A DNA stretch of 64,000 bases from Mesorhizobium escarrei (GTDB lineage Bacteria; Pseudomonadota; Alphaproteobacteria; Rhizobiales; Rhizobiaceae), in contig NZ_CAKXZT010000174.1 in NCBI RefSeq assembly GCF_935825525.1, forward strand, positions 31,430 to 95,429, written 5' to 3'. The stretch's first letter is position 1. Each line of letters opens with the position of its first letter. The position numbers and the translations under genes are program-made. The notes beneath the pieces were generated by a model. It worked only from the letters and a program-made list of their open reading frames with translations. It ran no database searches and was not told the origin of the DNA. Shown one piece after another: positions 26,721-35,304 of the stretch.

Positions 26721-28025
26721 TCACACCTTGACCAACTGCTCCACGCGGTCTTTCTCGCCAAATATGCGCAAATAGCGCTCGATCTCTTTTTCGTCGCCGG
26801 TGGCCTTGGCGGGATTGTCGGAGAGCTTGACCGCCGGGCGGCCATTGGCCTCGGTGACCTTGCAGACCAGCGAGATGGCGTCGAGCCGGTTGGTTTCGGT
26901 CGGCGCGCAGCCCTCGAAATCATTGGTCAGGTTGGTGCCCCAGCCGAAGGACATGCGCACCTTGCCGCGGAAGTGACGGTAGGTTTCCTCGATGGTCTCG
27001 ACCTCGAGCCCGTCGGAGAAGATGAGCAGCTTCTGACTGGGGTCCTTGCCCTTTTCACGCCACCAGGCAAGGACCTTCTCGCCGCCCTCGATCGGCGGCG
27101 CGCTGTCGGGGCGAAAGCCGGTCCAGTCGGCGACCCAATCCGGCGCATCGCGCAGAAACGAAGCGGTGCCGAAAGCATCGGGCAGCACGATCAGCAGATT
27201 ACCACCATAATAGCGCTGCCAGTCCTGCAGCACCTTGTAGGGCGACTGCTTCAGCTCCTTTTCGGAGTTGGCGAGGGCGGCAAGCACCATCGGCAATTCA
27301 TGCGCATTGGTGCCGAGCGCCTCGAGGTCGTTGTCCATGGCGAGCAGCACGTTGGAAGTGCCGGTGAACGCCTCGCCGATGCCTTCCTTCAGTGCTTCGA
27401 CGCACCAGCGCTGCCACAGGAAGGAATGGCGGCGGCGGGTCCCGAAATCCGAAATGCGGATATCCGGCAGCGCTTTCAGCCGCTCGGTCTTAGCCCACAT
27501 CTTGGCCTTGGCGCGAGCATAGAGCACGTCGAGCGCGAACGGCCCGAACGCCCGCATGGCCGCGCGAGATCGAAGTTCGTTGATAATTGCCAGCGCCGGG
27601 ATCTCCCACAGCGTCGTGTACATCCACGGACCGCTGAAAGTGAGCTCGTACTGGCCGTCGCGCTTGGAAAGCTCGTATTCCGGCAGCTGGAAATTCTCGA
27701 GCCAAGCGAGGAATTCCGGTTCGAATATCTGCTTGCGGCCATAGAAGGTGTTGCCGCCAAGCCAGATCATCTCTTTCTTCGAGAAGCGCAAGGTGCGGGC
27801 ATGGTCGAGCTGATCGCGCAATTCCGCCTCGTCGATCTCCTCGGCAAGGCGAACCGAGGTGGTGCGGTTGATCAGCGAGAAGGTGGTGTCGATCCTGGGA
27901 TACATGCCCCAGATCATCTGCAGCATCAGCAGCTTGTAGAAATCGGTGTCGAGCAGGCTGCGGACGATGGGGTCGAGCTTCCAGGTGTGGTTGTAGACGC
28001 GCCGCGCTATATCGGTCTTGGTCAT
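26721..28025 (-). CDS. pncB: Nicotinate phosphoribosyltransferase
   Basis: This 434-residue protein shows the PncB family pattern: SLLDTDFYKLLMLQMIWGMYP near the N-terminus, VRLAEEIDEAELRDQLDHARTLRFSKKEMIWLGGNTFY, the catalytic histidine region DFGTRRRHSFLWQR, FTGTSNVLLA, FSDGLEVETIEETY and SFGWGTNLTNDF. It makes nicotinate mononucleotide from nicotinate and PRPP, with ATP hydrolysis, in the NAD salvage pathway. Length and motifs are typical and complete. Together with pncA at 17997 it can recycle nicotinamide through nicotinate. It stands on the same strand as the membrane protein and importer genes. Confidence 0.95.
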   Translation of the reverse strand: MTKTDIARRVYNHTWKLDPIVRSLLDTDFYKLLMLQMIWGMYPRIDTTFSLINRTTSVRLAEEIDEAELRDQLDHARTLRFSKKEMIWLGGNTFYGRKQIFEPEFLAWLENFQLPEYELSKRDGQYELTFSGPWMYTTLWEIPALAIINELRSRAAMRAFGPFALDVLYARAKAKMWAKTERLKALPDIRISDFGTRRRHSFLWQRWCVEALKEGIGEAFTGTSNVLLAMDNDLEALGTNAHELPMVLAALANSEKELKQSPYKVLQDWQRYYGGNLLIVLPDAFGTASFLRDAPDWVADWTGFRPDSAPPIEGGEKVLAWWREKGKDPSQKLLIFSDGLEVETIEETYRHFRGKVRMSFGWGTNLTNDFEGCAPTETNRLDAISLVCKVTEANGRPAVKLSDNPAKATGDEKEIERYLRIFGEKDRVEQLVKV

Positions 28026-28068
28026 GTCTCGATGCCGCCTTCGCTGCTCGCTCTAACTTTCTATTTAG

Positions 28069-28138
28069 CGTAATTCCCTAAGGAAAGCGCCATGCGCTTT
28101 TCCCGGGAAAACCGCTGCGCACCCTTCCTGGAATTGCT
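28069..28138. repeat. Palindromic intergenic element with GCGTAATTCC...GGAATTGC arms
   Basis: Arms around 28069-28078 and 28129-28137 enclose GAAAGCGCCATGCGCTTTTC (itself an inverted repeat) and GGGAAAACCGCTGCGCAC, a core shared with the elements at 611 and 5060. It sits between pncB and the LysR gene. Confidence 0.5.
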
Positions 28139-28243
28139 CCAAATGCCTCTTAGCATTGAATTTTTGAAAGCGCCTCCCGCTTTGCGGGCTGGCCCGACAA
28201 AAAGAAAACCTGCGGCAAGCGGGCTGCTTCGGCTGCTGCAGCC

Positions 28244-29218
28244 TCAGGAGGCGGTCTTGGCGCCGATCACTCTCAGCGCCGGACGCTTCCTGCGAATGCC
28301 GATGCGGCCCGCCACCGGCGCGTCGGCGCGGCCGTCGGCCTGCTCCTTTTCGGCAAACAGCCAGTCGATGAACAGCTGCACGATCGGCGCCGACCTCATC
28401 TCGTTGCGGCAGACGACATAGAAATCGTCGACCGCCGGCACCGACAGGCTGAACGGCGCGACCAACAGTCCCCTGGCAAGCAGTCCGCTTGCTGTCACCG
28501 TATCGCCCAGCGCCACGCCATGGCCGTGGACCGCCGCCTCGCTCGCCATGCGCGCGTCGCCGAGATGATGGCGCCGGCCGCGCTCCAGATCCAGCGCATC
28601 GGCGGCGGCCAGCCAGGTGTGCCATTCGCGGCCGTCGTCGCCGTGCAGGAAGACGTGATCGGCGAGATCGCGCACGGTGCGGATCGGACGGTTGTTGATC
28701 AGCGTCGGGCTGACCACCGGGAACAGCTCGAGGCCCGACCATTTGCGCATCCAGCAATCGGTCCAGCTGCCGTCGCCATAATGCACGCAGATATCGATAT
28801 GCGGCGCGCGAAGGTCCCTGGCGTCATTGGACGGGATCAGCGTCAGCCTGATGTCGGGGTATTGCGAGGTGAAGCTGCCGAGCCGCGGGATCATCCACAG
28901 CAGCAGCAGCGCCGGCACGCAGGACACCGACAACGCGCCGGTGCTCGCCGGCCTCGTCATGCGCTGCGTGGCGGCGGCGATGCCGTCGAAGGCGGTCGAC
29001 ACCGCCGGCAGCAATTCGGCGCCGTGCGGCGTCAGCTTCACCCGCTGACCGGCGCGTTCGAACAGCTTGACGCCCAGCGACTGTTCGAGCGCCTTGATCT
29101 GATGGCTGACGGCGCCATGAGTGACATTGAGCTCAGCCGCCGCCTTGGTCAGCGAGGCATGGCGCGCCGTCGCCTCGAAGGCCCGCAATGGATTCAGGGG
29201 AGGCAGACGCTTGGCCAT
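28244..29218 (-). CDS. LysR family regulator (GcvA-like), divergent from the ureohydrolase
   Basis: The product is 324 residues. The LysR helix-turn-helix is at about residues 8-65 (LNPLRAFEATARHASLTKAAAELNVTHGAVSHQIKALE), followed by a periplasmic-binding-like effector domain with IRLTLIPSNDARDL and the GcvA-type GREWHTWL. It most likely activates or represses the divergent ureohydrolase and amino acid transporter genes. ATG 29218 (MAKRLPPLNP) is the usual family start; the upstream in-frame ATG at 29284 would code through a palindromic repeat. A perfect T-N11-A palindrome at 29289-29303 is the likely binding site. Confidence 0.88.
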   Translation of the reverse strand: MAKRLPPLNPLRAFEATARHASLTKAAAELNVTHGAVSHQIKALEQSLGVKLFERAGQRVKLTPHGAELLPAVSTAFDGIAAATQRMTRPASTGALSVSCVPALLLLWMIPRLGSFTSQYPDIRLTLIPSNDARDLRAPHIDICVHYGDGSWTDCWMRKWSGLELFPVVSPTLINNRPIRTVRDLADHVFLHGDDGREWHTWLAAADALDLERGRRHHLGDARMASEAAVHGHGVALGDTVTASGLLARGLLVAPFSLSVPAVDDFYVVCRNEMRSAPIVQLFIDWLFAEKEQADGRADAPVAGRIGIRRKRPALRVIGAKTAS

Positions 29219-29233
29219 CGGAGCCTCAAAGGA

Positions 29234-29278
29234 ACACGATCCCCAGAAGTGGGACCCGGTTTTGGATAAGATCGTGCT
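29234..29278. repeat. Palindromic intergenic element (CACGAT...ATCGTG)
   Basis: CACGAT (29235-29240) and ATCGTG (29271-29276) flank CCCCAGAAGTGGGACCCGGTTTTGGATAAG. It is similar in style to the element at 2541-2586. It sits in the LysR gene leader. Confidence 0.45.
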
Positions 29279-29288
29279 CGACATTAAT

Positions 29289-29303
29289 GTGAGATTTTCT
29301 CAC
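29289..29303. promoter_or_regulatory. LysR-type binding site (T-N11-A)
   Basis: GTGAG at 29289-29293 and CTCAC at 29299-29303 form a perfect inverted repeat around ATTTT, containing T-N11-A (29290 to 29302). It lies between the divergent LysR (start 29218) and ureohydrolase (start 29446) genes, where LysR regulators normally bind. Confidence 0.65.
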
Positions 29304-29445
29304 AGCAAAGACCCTAACAATATCAATTGATTTTTCAATGCAGCTGCAAGACACTTTGGGCCGTACAGCATCAAGACGTGAAATCCGCAGGCAGCCGGCG
29401 CGACCGTCATTGATGGCCGCACTGCACCAGCCATGGAGGACCGAC

Positions 29446-30507
29446 ATGGGTTATGATCGCGGCAAGCTCGAAGCGTTGCGCCGCAAATACGGCGAAAGCC
29501 ATGGCGGCGAGATGTTCGACCCAAAATTCCGGCGTGTCGCCGACAAGATCTTTTCCAAGAGCGGCACGCGGCTGGCGCCCTATTCCGGCATCCCGACCTT
29601 CCTCAGCGCGCCTTACCGGGAAATAGCCGCCGACAATCCTGATTTCGGCGATCTGCAGGTGGCGATGATCGGCGTGCCGATGGACCTTGGCGTCACCAAC
29701 CGGCCGGGCGCCCGCTTCGGGCCAAGGGCACTGCGCGCAATCGAGCGCATCGGCCCCTACAATCATGTCCTGGAATGTGCACCGACGCATGAGCTGAAGG
29801 TGGCCGACATCGGTGACGTGCCGTTCCAGAGCCGCTACCGGCTGGAGACCAGCCATGACGACATCGAGCGCCGCACCAACCAGATCGTCGATGCCGGCGT
29901 CGTCCCGCTTTCGGTCGGCGGCGATCACTCGATCAGCCACCCGATCCTGAAGGCTGTCGGCAAAAAAGCGCCGGTCGGCATGATCCATATCGACGCCCAC
30001 TGCGACACCAGCGGCCTTTTCGACATGACCAAGTTCCACCATGGCGGGCCGTTCCGCAACGCGGTGCTCGACGGCGTGCTGGACCCGTCGCGCACGATCC
30101 AGATCGGCATCCGCGGCTCGGCAGAGTATCTGTGGGAGTTCACCTACGAATCCGGCATGACCGTGGTGCATGCCGAAGAGGTGACCGGCCTCGGCATCCC
30201 AGCCATCATCGAGAAGGCGCGCAGAATAGTCGGCGATGGCCCGACCTATCTGTCCTTCGACATCGACAGTATCGACCCGGCCTTTGCGCCCGGCACAGGC
30301 ACGCCGGAAGTCGGCGGGCTTACGACGCGGGAAGTGCTTGAACTTCTGCGCGGCCTGAAGGGCCTCAACATCGTCGGCGGCGACGTCGTCGAGGTGGCGC
30401 CGCAGTATGACGCGACCACCAACACCGCCCATGCCGGCGCGCAGGTGCTGTTCGAGATCCTCAGCCTGATGGTGTTCAGCCCGGCGATCTCAGGCAAGCG
30501 AGCCTGA
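29446..30507 (+). CDS. Ureohydrolase (agmatinase / guanidino-acid hydrolase family)
   Basis: The product is 353 residues. The manganese-binding motifs of the arginase/agmatinase family are all present: GGDHSIS, HIDAHCD, and FDIDSIDPAFAPGTGTPE. Ligand residues are the His of GGDH, the Asp and His of DAHCD and the Asp pair of DIDSID. These enzymes release urea from a guanidino group of agmatine, guanidinobutyrate, guanidinopropionate or a similar compound. The N-terminal extension of about 60 residues before the barrel is longer than in E. coli SpeB and points to a guanidino-acid hydrolase as much as to an agmatinase. ATG 29446 follows GGAGG. It is followed by an amino acid transporter, which may import the substrate, and urea could be used by the urease encoded at 49-57 kb. 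Confidence 0.85.
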   Translation: MGYDRGKLEALRRKYGESHGGEMFDPKFRRVADKIFSKSGTRLAPYSGIPTFLSAPYREIAADNPDFGDLQVAMIGVPMDLGVTNRPGARFGPRALRAIERIGPYNHVLECAPTHELKVADIGDVPFQSRYRLETSHDDIERRTNQIVDAGVVPLSVGGDHSISHPILKAVGKKAPVGMIHIDAHCDTSGLFDMTKFHHGGPFRNAVLDGVLDPSRTIQIGIRGSAEYLWEFTYESGMTVVHAEEVTGLGIPAIIEKARRIVGDGPTYLSFDIDSIDPAFAPGTGTPEVGGLTTREVLELLRGLKGLNIVGGDVVEVAPQYDATTNTAHAGAQVLFEILSLMVFSPAISGKRA

Positions 30508-30596
30508 CGCATCAGACCATGAAGTTCCAAGGCGACCGCCGCGCTGGAGCCGGCGGCCGCATTCAAACAAAACAAGCTTCCAGCAGGGGAACGACA

Positions 30597-31400
30597 ATGA
30601 CACTTCACATGAAGCTCAAATCATCCATCGCCGCCGTGCTGATGCTCGGCGGCCTTGGTCTTGCCACCCAGGCCGCCAATGCCGACGCCGTCGACGACAT
30701 CACCAAGGCCGGCGCCATCAATGTCGGCATTTTCTCCGACTTTCCGCCCTTCTCCTCGGCCAGTGCCGACATGAGCATCAAGGGCTATGACATCGACGTG
30801 GCGCAGTTCATCGCCGACCAGCTCAAGGTCAAACTCAATTTGGTCAGCGTGACCGGCCAGAACCGCATTCCGTATCTTACCGACAAGCGCGTCGATATCC
30901 TGATGAGCGTCGGCTATTCCAAGGAGCGTGAGCAGGTGATCGATTTCGCCGCCGCCTACGCACCCTATTATATCGCCGTCATCGGCCCGGCCGCGCTCAA
31001 GGTCGAAGGCAAGGATGACCTCGCCGACAAGTCGATCGCCGTCAACCGCGGCACGCTGGAGGACACGTCGCTGACCGAGGCAGCACCCGCCTCGGCCGAC
31101 ATCCGCCGCTTCGACAACTACAATTCCGTCATCCAGGCCTTCATCTCCGGTCAGACCCAGCTGATGGTCGTCGGCAACGATGTCGGCGCCCAGGTGCTCG
31201 CCCGCCAGGAGGCACTGAAGCCGGAGCAGAAATTCCAGCTCCTCACCTCGCCGTCGCATATCGGCCTCAACAAGAACGAGGACCGCCTGAAACAAGCGGT
31301 CAACGACGCGGTCGCCAAGATGCTGGCCGATGGCAAGCTGGACGAAAGCTCGAAAGCCTGGCTCAAGACGCCGCTCAATCCCGACAACCTCAAGGATTGA
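30597..31400 (+). CDS. Polar amino acid ABC transporter substrate-binding protein
   Basis: This 267-residue protein has a signal peptide (MTLHMKLKSSIAAVLMLGG to about NADA) and a family 3 solute-binding fold: DITKAGAINVGIFSDFPPFS, MSIKGYDIDVAQFIADQL, RIPYLTDKRVDILMS and NRGTLEDTSLTEA. It captures an amino acid or guanidino compound in the periplasm. ATG 30597 follows AGGGGA, and the signal peptide fits that start. The two permeases follow immediately. Confidence 0.9.
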   Translation: MTLHMKLKSSIAAVLMLGGLGLATQAANADAVDDITKAGAINVGIFSDFPPFSSASADMSIKGYDIDVAQFIADQLKVKLNLVSVTGQNRIPYLTDKRVDILMSVGYSKEREQVIDFAAAYAPYYIAVIGPAALKVEGKDDLADKSIAVNRGTLEDTSLTEAAPASADIRRFDNYNSVIQAFISGQTQLMVVGNDVGAQVLARQEALKPEQKFQLLTSPSHIGLNKNEDRLKQAVNDAVAKMLADGKLDESSKAWLKTPLNPDNLKD

Positions 31401-31421
31401 TCTCCGGGGTAAGGACCTATC

Positions 31422-32090
31422 ATGGGCTACAGCCTCGACTTCGGCTGGGTTGCCGATGCGACAGGCGCGATCGCGCGCGGGGCGGCCACGACGATCCTTT
31501 TGATCGCCGTGACCACGCTCGCGGGAACGTTCCTCAGCATCCTCGGTGCGGCCGGGCGGCGAAACGGCCCCTTGCTGCTCAAGCGGGCGATCGGCGTCTA
31601 TGTCGAGGTGATCCGCAACACGCCGTTCCTGGTGCAGCTGTTCTTCATCTTCTTCGGGCTGCCCAGCATCGGCGTGAGGCTCGATCCGCTGCTGGCCGCC
31701 ATACTGGCAATGACGCTCAACATGGCGGCCTACACGATCGAGATCGTCGGCGCCGGGCTTGACGCGGTGCCGCGCGGGCAGACGGAAGCAGCACTGGCGC
31801 TTGGGCTCAGGCCACGTCAGGTGTTCGTCAAGATCGTGCTGCCGCAGGCGCTCAAGGTGATCTTTCCGGCGCTGACCAGCCAGATCATCATCATGATGCT
31901 GGAGTCGGCCGTGGTCTCGCAGATCGCAGTGCGCGAATTGACCTACGAGGCCGACATGCTGCAGGCGCGCACCTTCCGCGCTTTCGAGACCTATTTCGTG
32001 GTGACGATCGTCTATCTCGTCCTGTCGATGGGGCTGCGCCGGCTGCTGGTCAGCGGCGGGCGCCGCGCGCTGGGGGCCGGCGTGTCATGA
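31422..32090 (+). CDS. Polar amino acid ABC transporter permease (HisM/GlnP-like), 1
   Basis: The product is 222 residues with five predicted membrane segments. It shows the HEQRO-type permease motifs VEVIRNTPFLVQLFFIFFGLP and, in the coupling loop, GQTEAALALGLRPRQVFVKIVLPQA. It pairs with the second permease, whose start overlaps its stop by four bases. Start ATG 31422 has GGGGTAAGG upstream. Confidence 0.9.
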   Translation: MGYSLDFGWVADATGAIARGAATTILLIAVTTLAGTFLSILGAAGRRNGPLLLKRAIGVYVEVIRNTPFLVQLFFIFFGLPSIGVRLDPLLAAILAMTLNMAAYTIEIVGAGLDAVPRGQTEAALALGLRPRQVFVKIVLPQALKVIFPALTSQIIIMMLESAVVSQIAVRELTYEADMLQARTFRAFETYFVVTIVYLVLSMGLRRLLVSGGRRALGAGVS

Positions 32091-32734
32091 TCGAATTCAC
32101 CTTCTGGGATATCGTCCGCAACCTTCTGCTCGCCGCGCGCTGGACGGTGCTTCTGTCACTGGCGGCCTTCGTCGGCGGCGGTGTGGTCGGCTTGGTCGTG
32201 CTGTTCTTCAGGATCGCCAAGAATAAATGGGCGCAGCGGCTTGCGTCGGGGTACATCGCGCTTTTCCAGGGAACGCCGCTGCTCATGCAGCTCTTCCTGA
32301 TGTTCTTTGGCCTGCCGATGCTGGGCTTGCGCATAGAACCTTGGACCGCCGCAGCACTTGGCCTCACCTTCTTCGCCAGCGCCTATCTCGCCGAAATCTG
32401 GCGCGGCGGCGTCGATGCGCTGCCACGTGGCCAGTGGGATGCCGGTGCCAGCCTCGGCCTCCACTACCTGCAGGAGCTGAGGCTGATCATCCTGCCGCAA
32501 GCGTTTTCGATCACCCGCGCGCCGACCGTCGGCTTCCTGGTGCAGTTGATCAAGTCGACCGCGCTGACCTCGATCATCGGTTTCGAGGAACTGGTCAGGA
32601 CATCCAACGCCATCAACAACGCGACCTTCGAGCCGTTCACCGTCTATGGGCTGGTCGCCTTGATCTTCTTCGTCATGTGCTTCCCGCTGACGCAATATGC
32701 ACGCTCGCTTGAACGACGGGCGACGACAAACTGA
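32087..32734 (+). CDS. Polar amino acid ABC transporter permease, 2
   Basis: This 215-residue permease resembles the preceding one: FQGTPLLMQLFLMFFGLPMLG and the coupling loop GQWDAGASLGLHYLQELRLIILPQA. The pair would form a heterodimeric channel. No ATPase gene follows; the next gene downstream is an unrelated lipoprotein after a repeat-bearing gap. The ATPase must therefore come from elsewhere in the genome, or has been lost. Confidence 0.9.
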   Translation: MIEFTFWDIVRNLLLAARWTVLLSLAAFVGGGVVGLVVLFFRIAKNKWAQRLASGYIALFQGTPLLMQLFLMFFGLPMLGLRIEPWTAAALGLTFFASAYLAEIWRGGVDALPRGQWDAGASLGLHYLQELRLIILPQAFSITRAPTVGFLVQLIKSTALTSIIGFEELVRTSNAINNATFEPFTVYGLVALIFFVMCFPLTQYARSLERRATTN

Positions 32735-33195
32735 TGTCCTTGACACAGTGATTTTGACAGGTCGGCGACCGGCAGCGAACGTCGATCGTTCCGTTCAGTG
32801 GAAATCGCAAACCTTTGAGACTAGCGGAAACTTCCCTCCGCTTCGTCATTCCAGGGCAGAGCAAGGAGCGAAGCGACGCGGCGCAGACCCTGGGATGAGG
32901 AAGGCATGGGGCCTGTGGCTAATTACCAGCGCCAGAGAGGTGCCTGCAGGCCGGCCGGCAGCGACCGTCAGTCAAAGAACCAATCCCCTGGGCAGAGAAA
33001 ACTCGCAAGCTGCCTCTGCGCTTAGCGTTCGAAAGCCTTCTTTTGGGTCAAAAGCAGTCATTGGGGATTAACCGATTCCGCGTTGTGAAAAACGATTGGT
33101 GACGATAACCGTGTTTCCGGCTCCTCTTCGGAGCTATCTCCTTGTTGGAAGAAGAGTTCTGTGGACTCTTACAATGCTTTATCAAGGGCTTGGGG
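32735..33195 (+). other. Intergenic stretch after the amino acid transporter
   Basis: This 461-bp gap holds one palindromic repeat (32846-32898). Outside it I see no conserved-looking gene on either strand, no tRNA and no convincing terminator. The expected ATPase gene of the transporter is absent here. Confidence 0.5.
32846..32898. repeat. Palindromic intergenic element (TCATTCCAGGG...CCCTGGGATGA)
   Basis: Near-perfect arms at 32846-32856 and 32888-32898 enclose CAGAGCAAGGAGCGAAGCGACGCGGCGCAGA. It is another dispersed-repeat family, different from the others in this window. Confidence 0.6.
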
Positions 33196-33561
33196 ATGAG
33201 AATTGCAATGTTCGTCGCGTTGGCCGCGACAGCGGCTGGATGCGCGACCTCTCCGGTCGACTATGGAGCGTCGCTTTCGAAGCAAGACCGGAAATGGGCG
33301 TCGCCGGAATGCCAGCAAGCCCGCATGGCGGCTTCGGACTACGACGCTCGCGAAAAAAAGCAGCCGGGCTGGGGAACCGGCGTCTTTCTTGGCCCGTACG
33401 GATTAGGGCTCGCAGCAGCCATCAAGGAGCACCAGCAGAAGCAACGAAAACTGTTCGCTCGCGCGGTGCACTTGCGGTGCTCAGGCCTTCCACTGCCAAA
33501 GGAGTTGCAAAGCGACTTAAGCCCACAGGCCGCGAGTGCAAATCAGACGAAATATCCATAG
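33196..33561 (+). CDS. Small lipoprotein of unknown function
   Basis: The product is 121 residues with a clear lipoprotein signal (MRIAMFVALAATAAGCATS, lipobox AAGC, modified Cys16). The mature part is hydrophilic: YDAREKKQPGWGTGVFLGPYGLGLAAAIKEHQQKQRK suggests an amphipathic or glycine-rich segment before a basic stretch. No family was recognised. ATG 33196 was chosen over the upstream in-frame start at 33142 because the signal peptide begins there. It converges with the MATE gene. Confidence 0.65.
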   Translation: MRIAMFVALAATAAGCATSPVDYGASLSKQDRKWASPECQQARMAASDYDAREKKQPGWGTGVFLGPYGLGLAAAIKEHQQKQRKLFARAVHLRCSGLPLPKELQSDLSPQAASANQTKYP

Positions 33562-33602
33562 ACGTCACGACTCCGCCCTGCTTCGTGACGAAGCCGCTTT
33601 CA

Positions 33603-35006
33603 TCAATGCCCAAAGGAGAGCGGCGGCGCGATCCTGTCGCGCCGCAGCCAACGCGCCAGGAGCAGCGCCGCCACCACCGCGAGTCCCAACGACAGGCCGA
33701 TCCAGATGCCGACGCCGTCGAGCCCGGAATGGAAGGCAAGCAGCACGCCGAGCGGCAGGCCGATGCCCCAATAGCCGATCGCTGCATAGATCATCGGCAC
33801 CTTGGTATCGTGCAGGCCACGCAGCATGCCGGCGGCCACGGCCTGGGCGCCATCGAAAATCTGGAATAGCGCGGCAAAGGCCAGGAACGACACGGCAAGC
33901 CCGATCACAGTGGCATTGGCCGGATCGCCGAGATCGATGAAGGCGCTGATCAGCAGCTGCGGCCACAGGATCATCACCAGCCCCATCAGCGCCATGAACG
34001 AAACGCCAATGACAAAAGCGGTCCAGCCGGCGCGGGAAACACCTTCCGGATTGCCGGCGCCATGGGCGAGCCCGACACGCACCGTCGCCGCCTGGTTGAG
34101 GCCGAGCGGCACCATGAAGCTGATCGAGGCGATCTGGATGGCGATGGCATGCGCGGCGAGCGAGGCCGCGTCGATCAGGCCCATGAGAAGGGCTGCCGCG
34201 TTGAAGATCGTCACCTCGAAAGCGAGGAGGCCGGCGATCGGCAGACCGAGCCGCAGCAAGCCCTTGAAGCGCGGCCAGTCGGCCCGCCAGAAGCGCCCGA
34301 ACAGCTGATAACGGCGAAACTTCGGCTCAAGCATCACCACCGCCGCCATGCCGACGAACATCAGCGTGCTGGACAGCGTGGTAGCGAGGCCGGAGCCGGC
34401 GATGCCCATCGAAGGGGCGCCGAGATTGCCGAACATGAACACCCAGTTGAAGAAGACATTGCAGGCGACGGCAACGAAGACGATGACCAGCGCCCAACCC
34501 GGCCGCTCCAGCGCCGAGATGAACGAGCGCAGGACGATATAGCCGTAGAAGGGCAGCACCGCCCATTCGAGCCAGCGCAGGTAGATGCCGGCCTGATGTG
34601 CCAGCGCCGCTTCCTGACCCATGGCCAGCAACACGGCCTCGCCGTACCAGAGAAATATCCAGATCGGGATTGAGATGAGGATCGCCAGCCACAGGCCCTG
34701 CCGCACGGTGCGGCGCAGATCGCGCACGGAATGGCGACGGCGGCCGAGTTCCATAGCGATCATCGGCGAGGTCGCCAGCATCAGGCCGAGCCCGAAGATC
34801 AGCGGCATGAAATAGAGATTGGCGCCGAGCGCGCCGCTGGCCAGCGTGTCCGGACCCAGCCGCCCCATCATCATAACGTCGGTGGCGGTCATCGCGGTCT
34901 GGCCGAGATTGGTGAGCACCATCGGCCAGGCGAGCGCCAGCGTCGCCCTGATTTCCTGACGCCAAAGGTTTTCCGGCGCGCGCGCGCCGACTTCGATCGC
35001 AGACAT
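33603..35006 (-). CDS. MATE family efflux transporter (NorM-like)
   Basis: This 467-residue protein has about 12 membrane helices in two similar halves: LALAWPMVLTNLGQTAMTATDVMMMGRLGPDTLASGALG at the first, and LGLPIAGLLAFEVTIFNAAALLMGLI beginning the second. That is the MATE/NorM signature. It exports cationic drugs or metabolites in exchange for H+ or Na+. ATG 35006 (MSAIEVGARAPENLW) is preferred over the upstream in-frame start at 35099, which adds a basic non-conserved stretch. It is a single gene. Confidence 0.92.
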   Translation of the reverse strand: MSAIEVGARAPENLWRQEIRATLALAWPMVLTNLGQTAMTATDVMMMGRLGPDTLASGALGANLYFMPLIFGLGLMLATSPMIAMELGRRRHSVRDLRRTVRQGLWLAILISIPIWIFLWYGEAVLLAMGQEAALAHQAGIYLRWLEWAVLPFYGYIVLRSFISALERPGWALVIVFVAVACNVFFNWVFMFGNLGAPSMGIAGSGLATTLSSTLMFVGMAAVVMLEPKFRRYQLFGRFWRADWPRFKGLLRLGLPIAGLLAFEVTIFNAAALLMGLIDAASLAAHAIAIQIASISFMVPLGLNQAATVRVGLAHGAGNPEGVSRAGWTAFVIGVSFMALMGLVMILWPQLLISAFIDLGDPANATVIGLAVSFLAFAALFQIFDGAQAVAAGMLRGLHDTKVPMIYAAIGYWGIGLPLGVLLAFHSGLDGVGIWIGLSLGLAVVAALLLARWLRRDRIAPPLSFGH

Positions 35007-35304
35007 TTTTTCGCCTATCCGATTGCGGCGCGTCGGCAAAAAGGGCCGGAAGCCGCCTCTCAGCGCGGAAAATGGCCGCGATCGGCCCGGATTCCGCATT
35101 AACCGCCCGGCTTGTCTACGAAATGGGCAGCTATGACAAGGGGCTGGCTCAGGGGAAGCGTTGAGCCAGCAAGGCGTAGTGTGTCAAATCCCGCCTGTTT
35201 GGCCCTGCATATTGGGTCCGCCTGTTTGGAGAGAGCACAGAAGCCGCTATGATTGCGTCGTTGCTTGGACTGAAGAGCGGGCAGGTTGCATCAGAAGGCA
35301 TGCG

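Noticed and set aside
26424..28073. Plus-strand open frame of 549 codons opposite pncB
   Set aside because: pncB on the minus strand is unambiguous. The frame begins in repeat sequence and carries no family motif.
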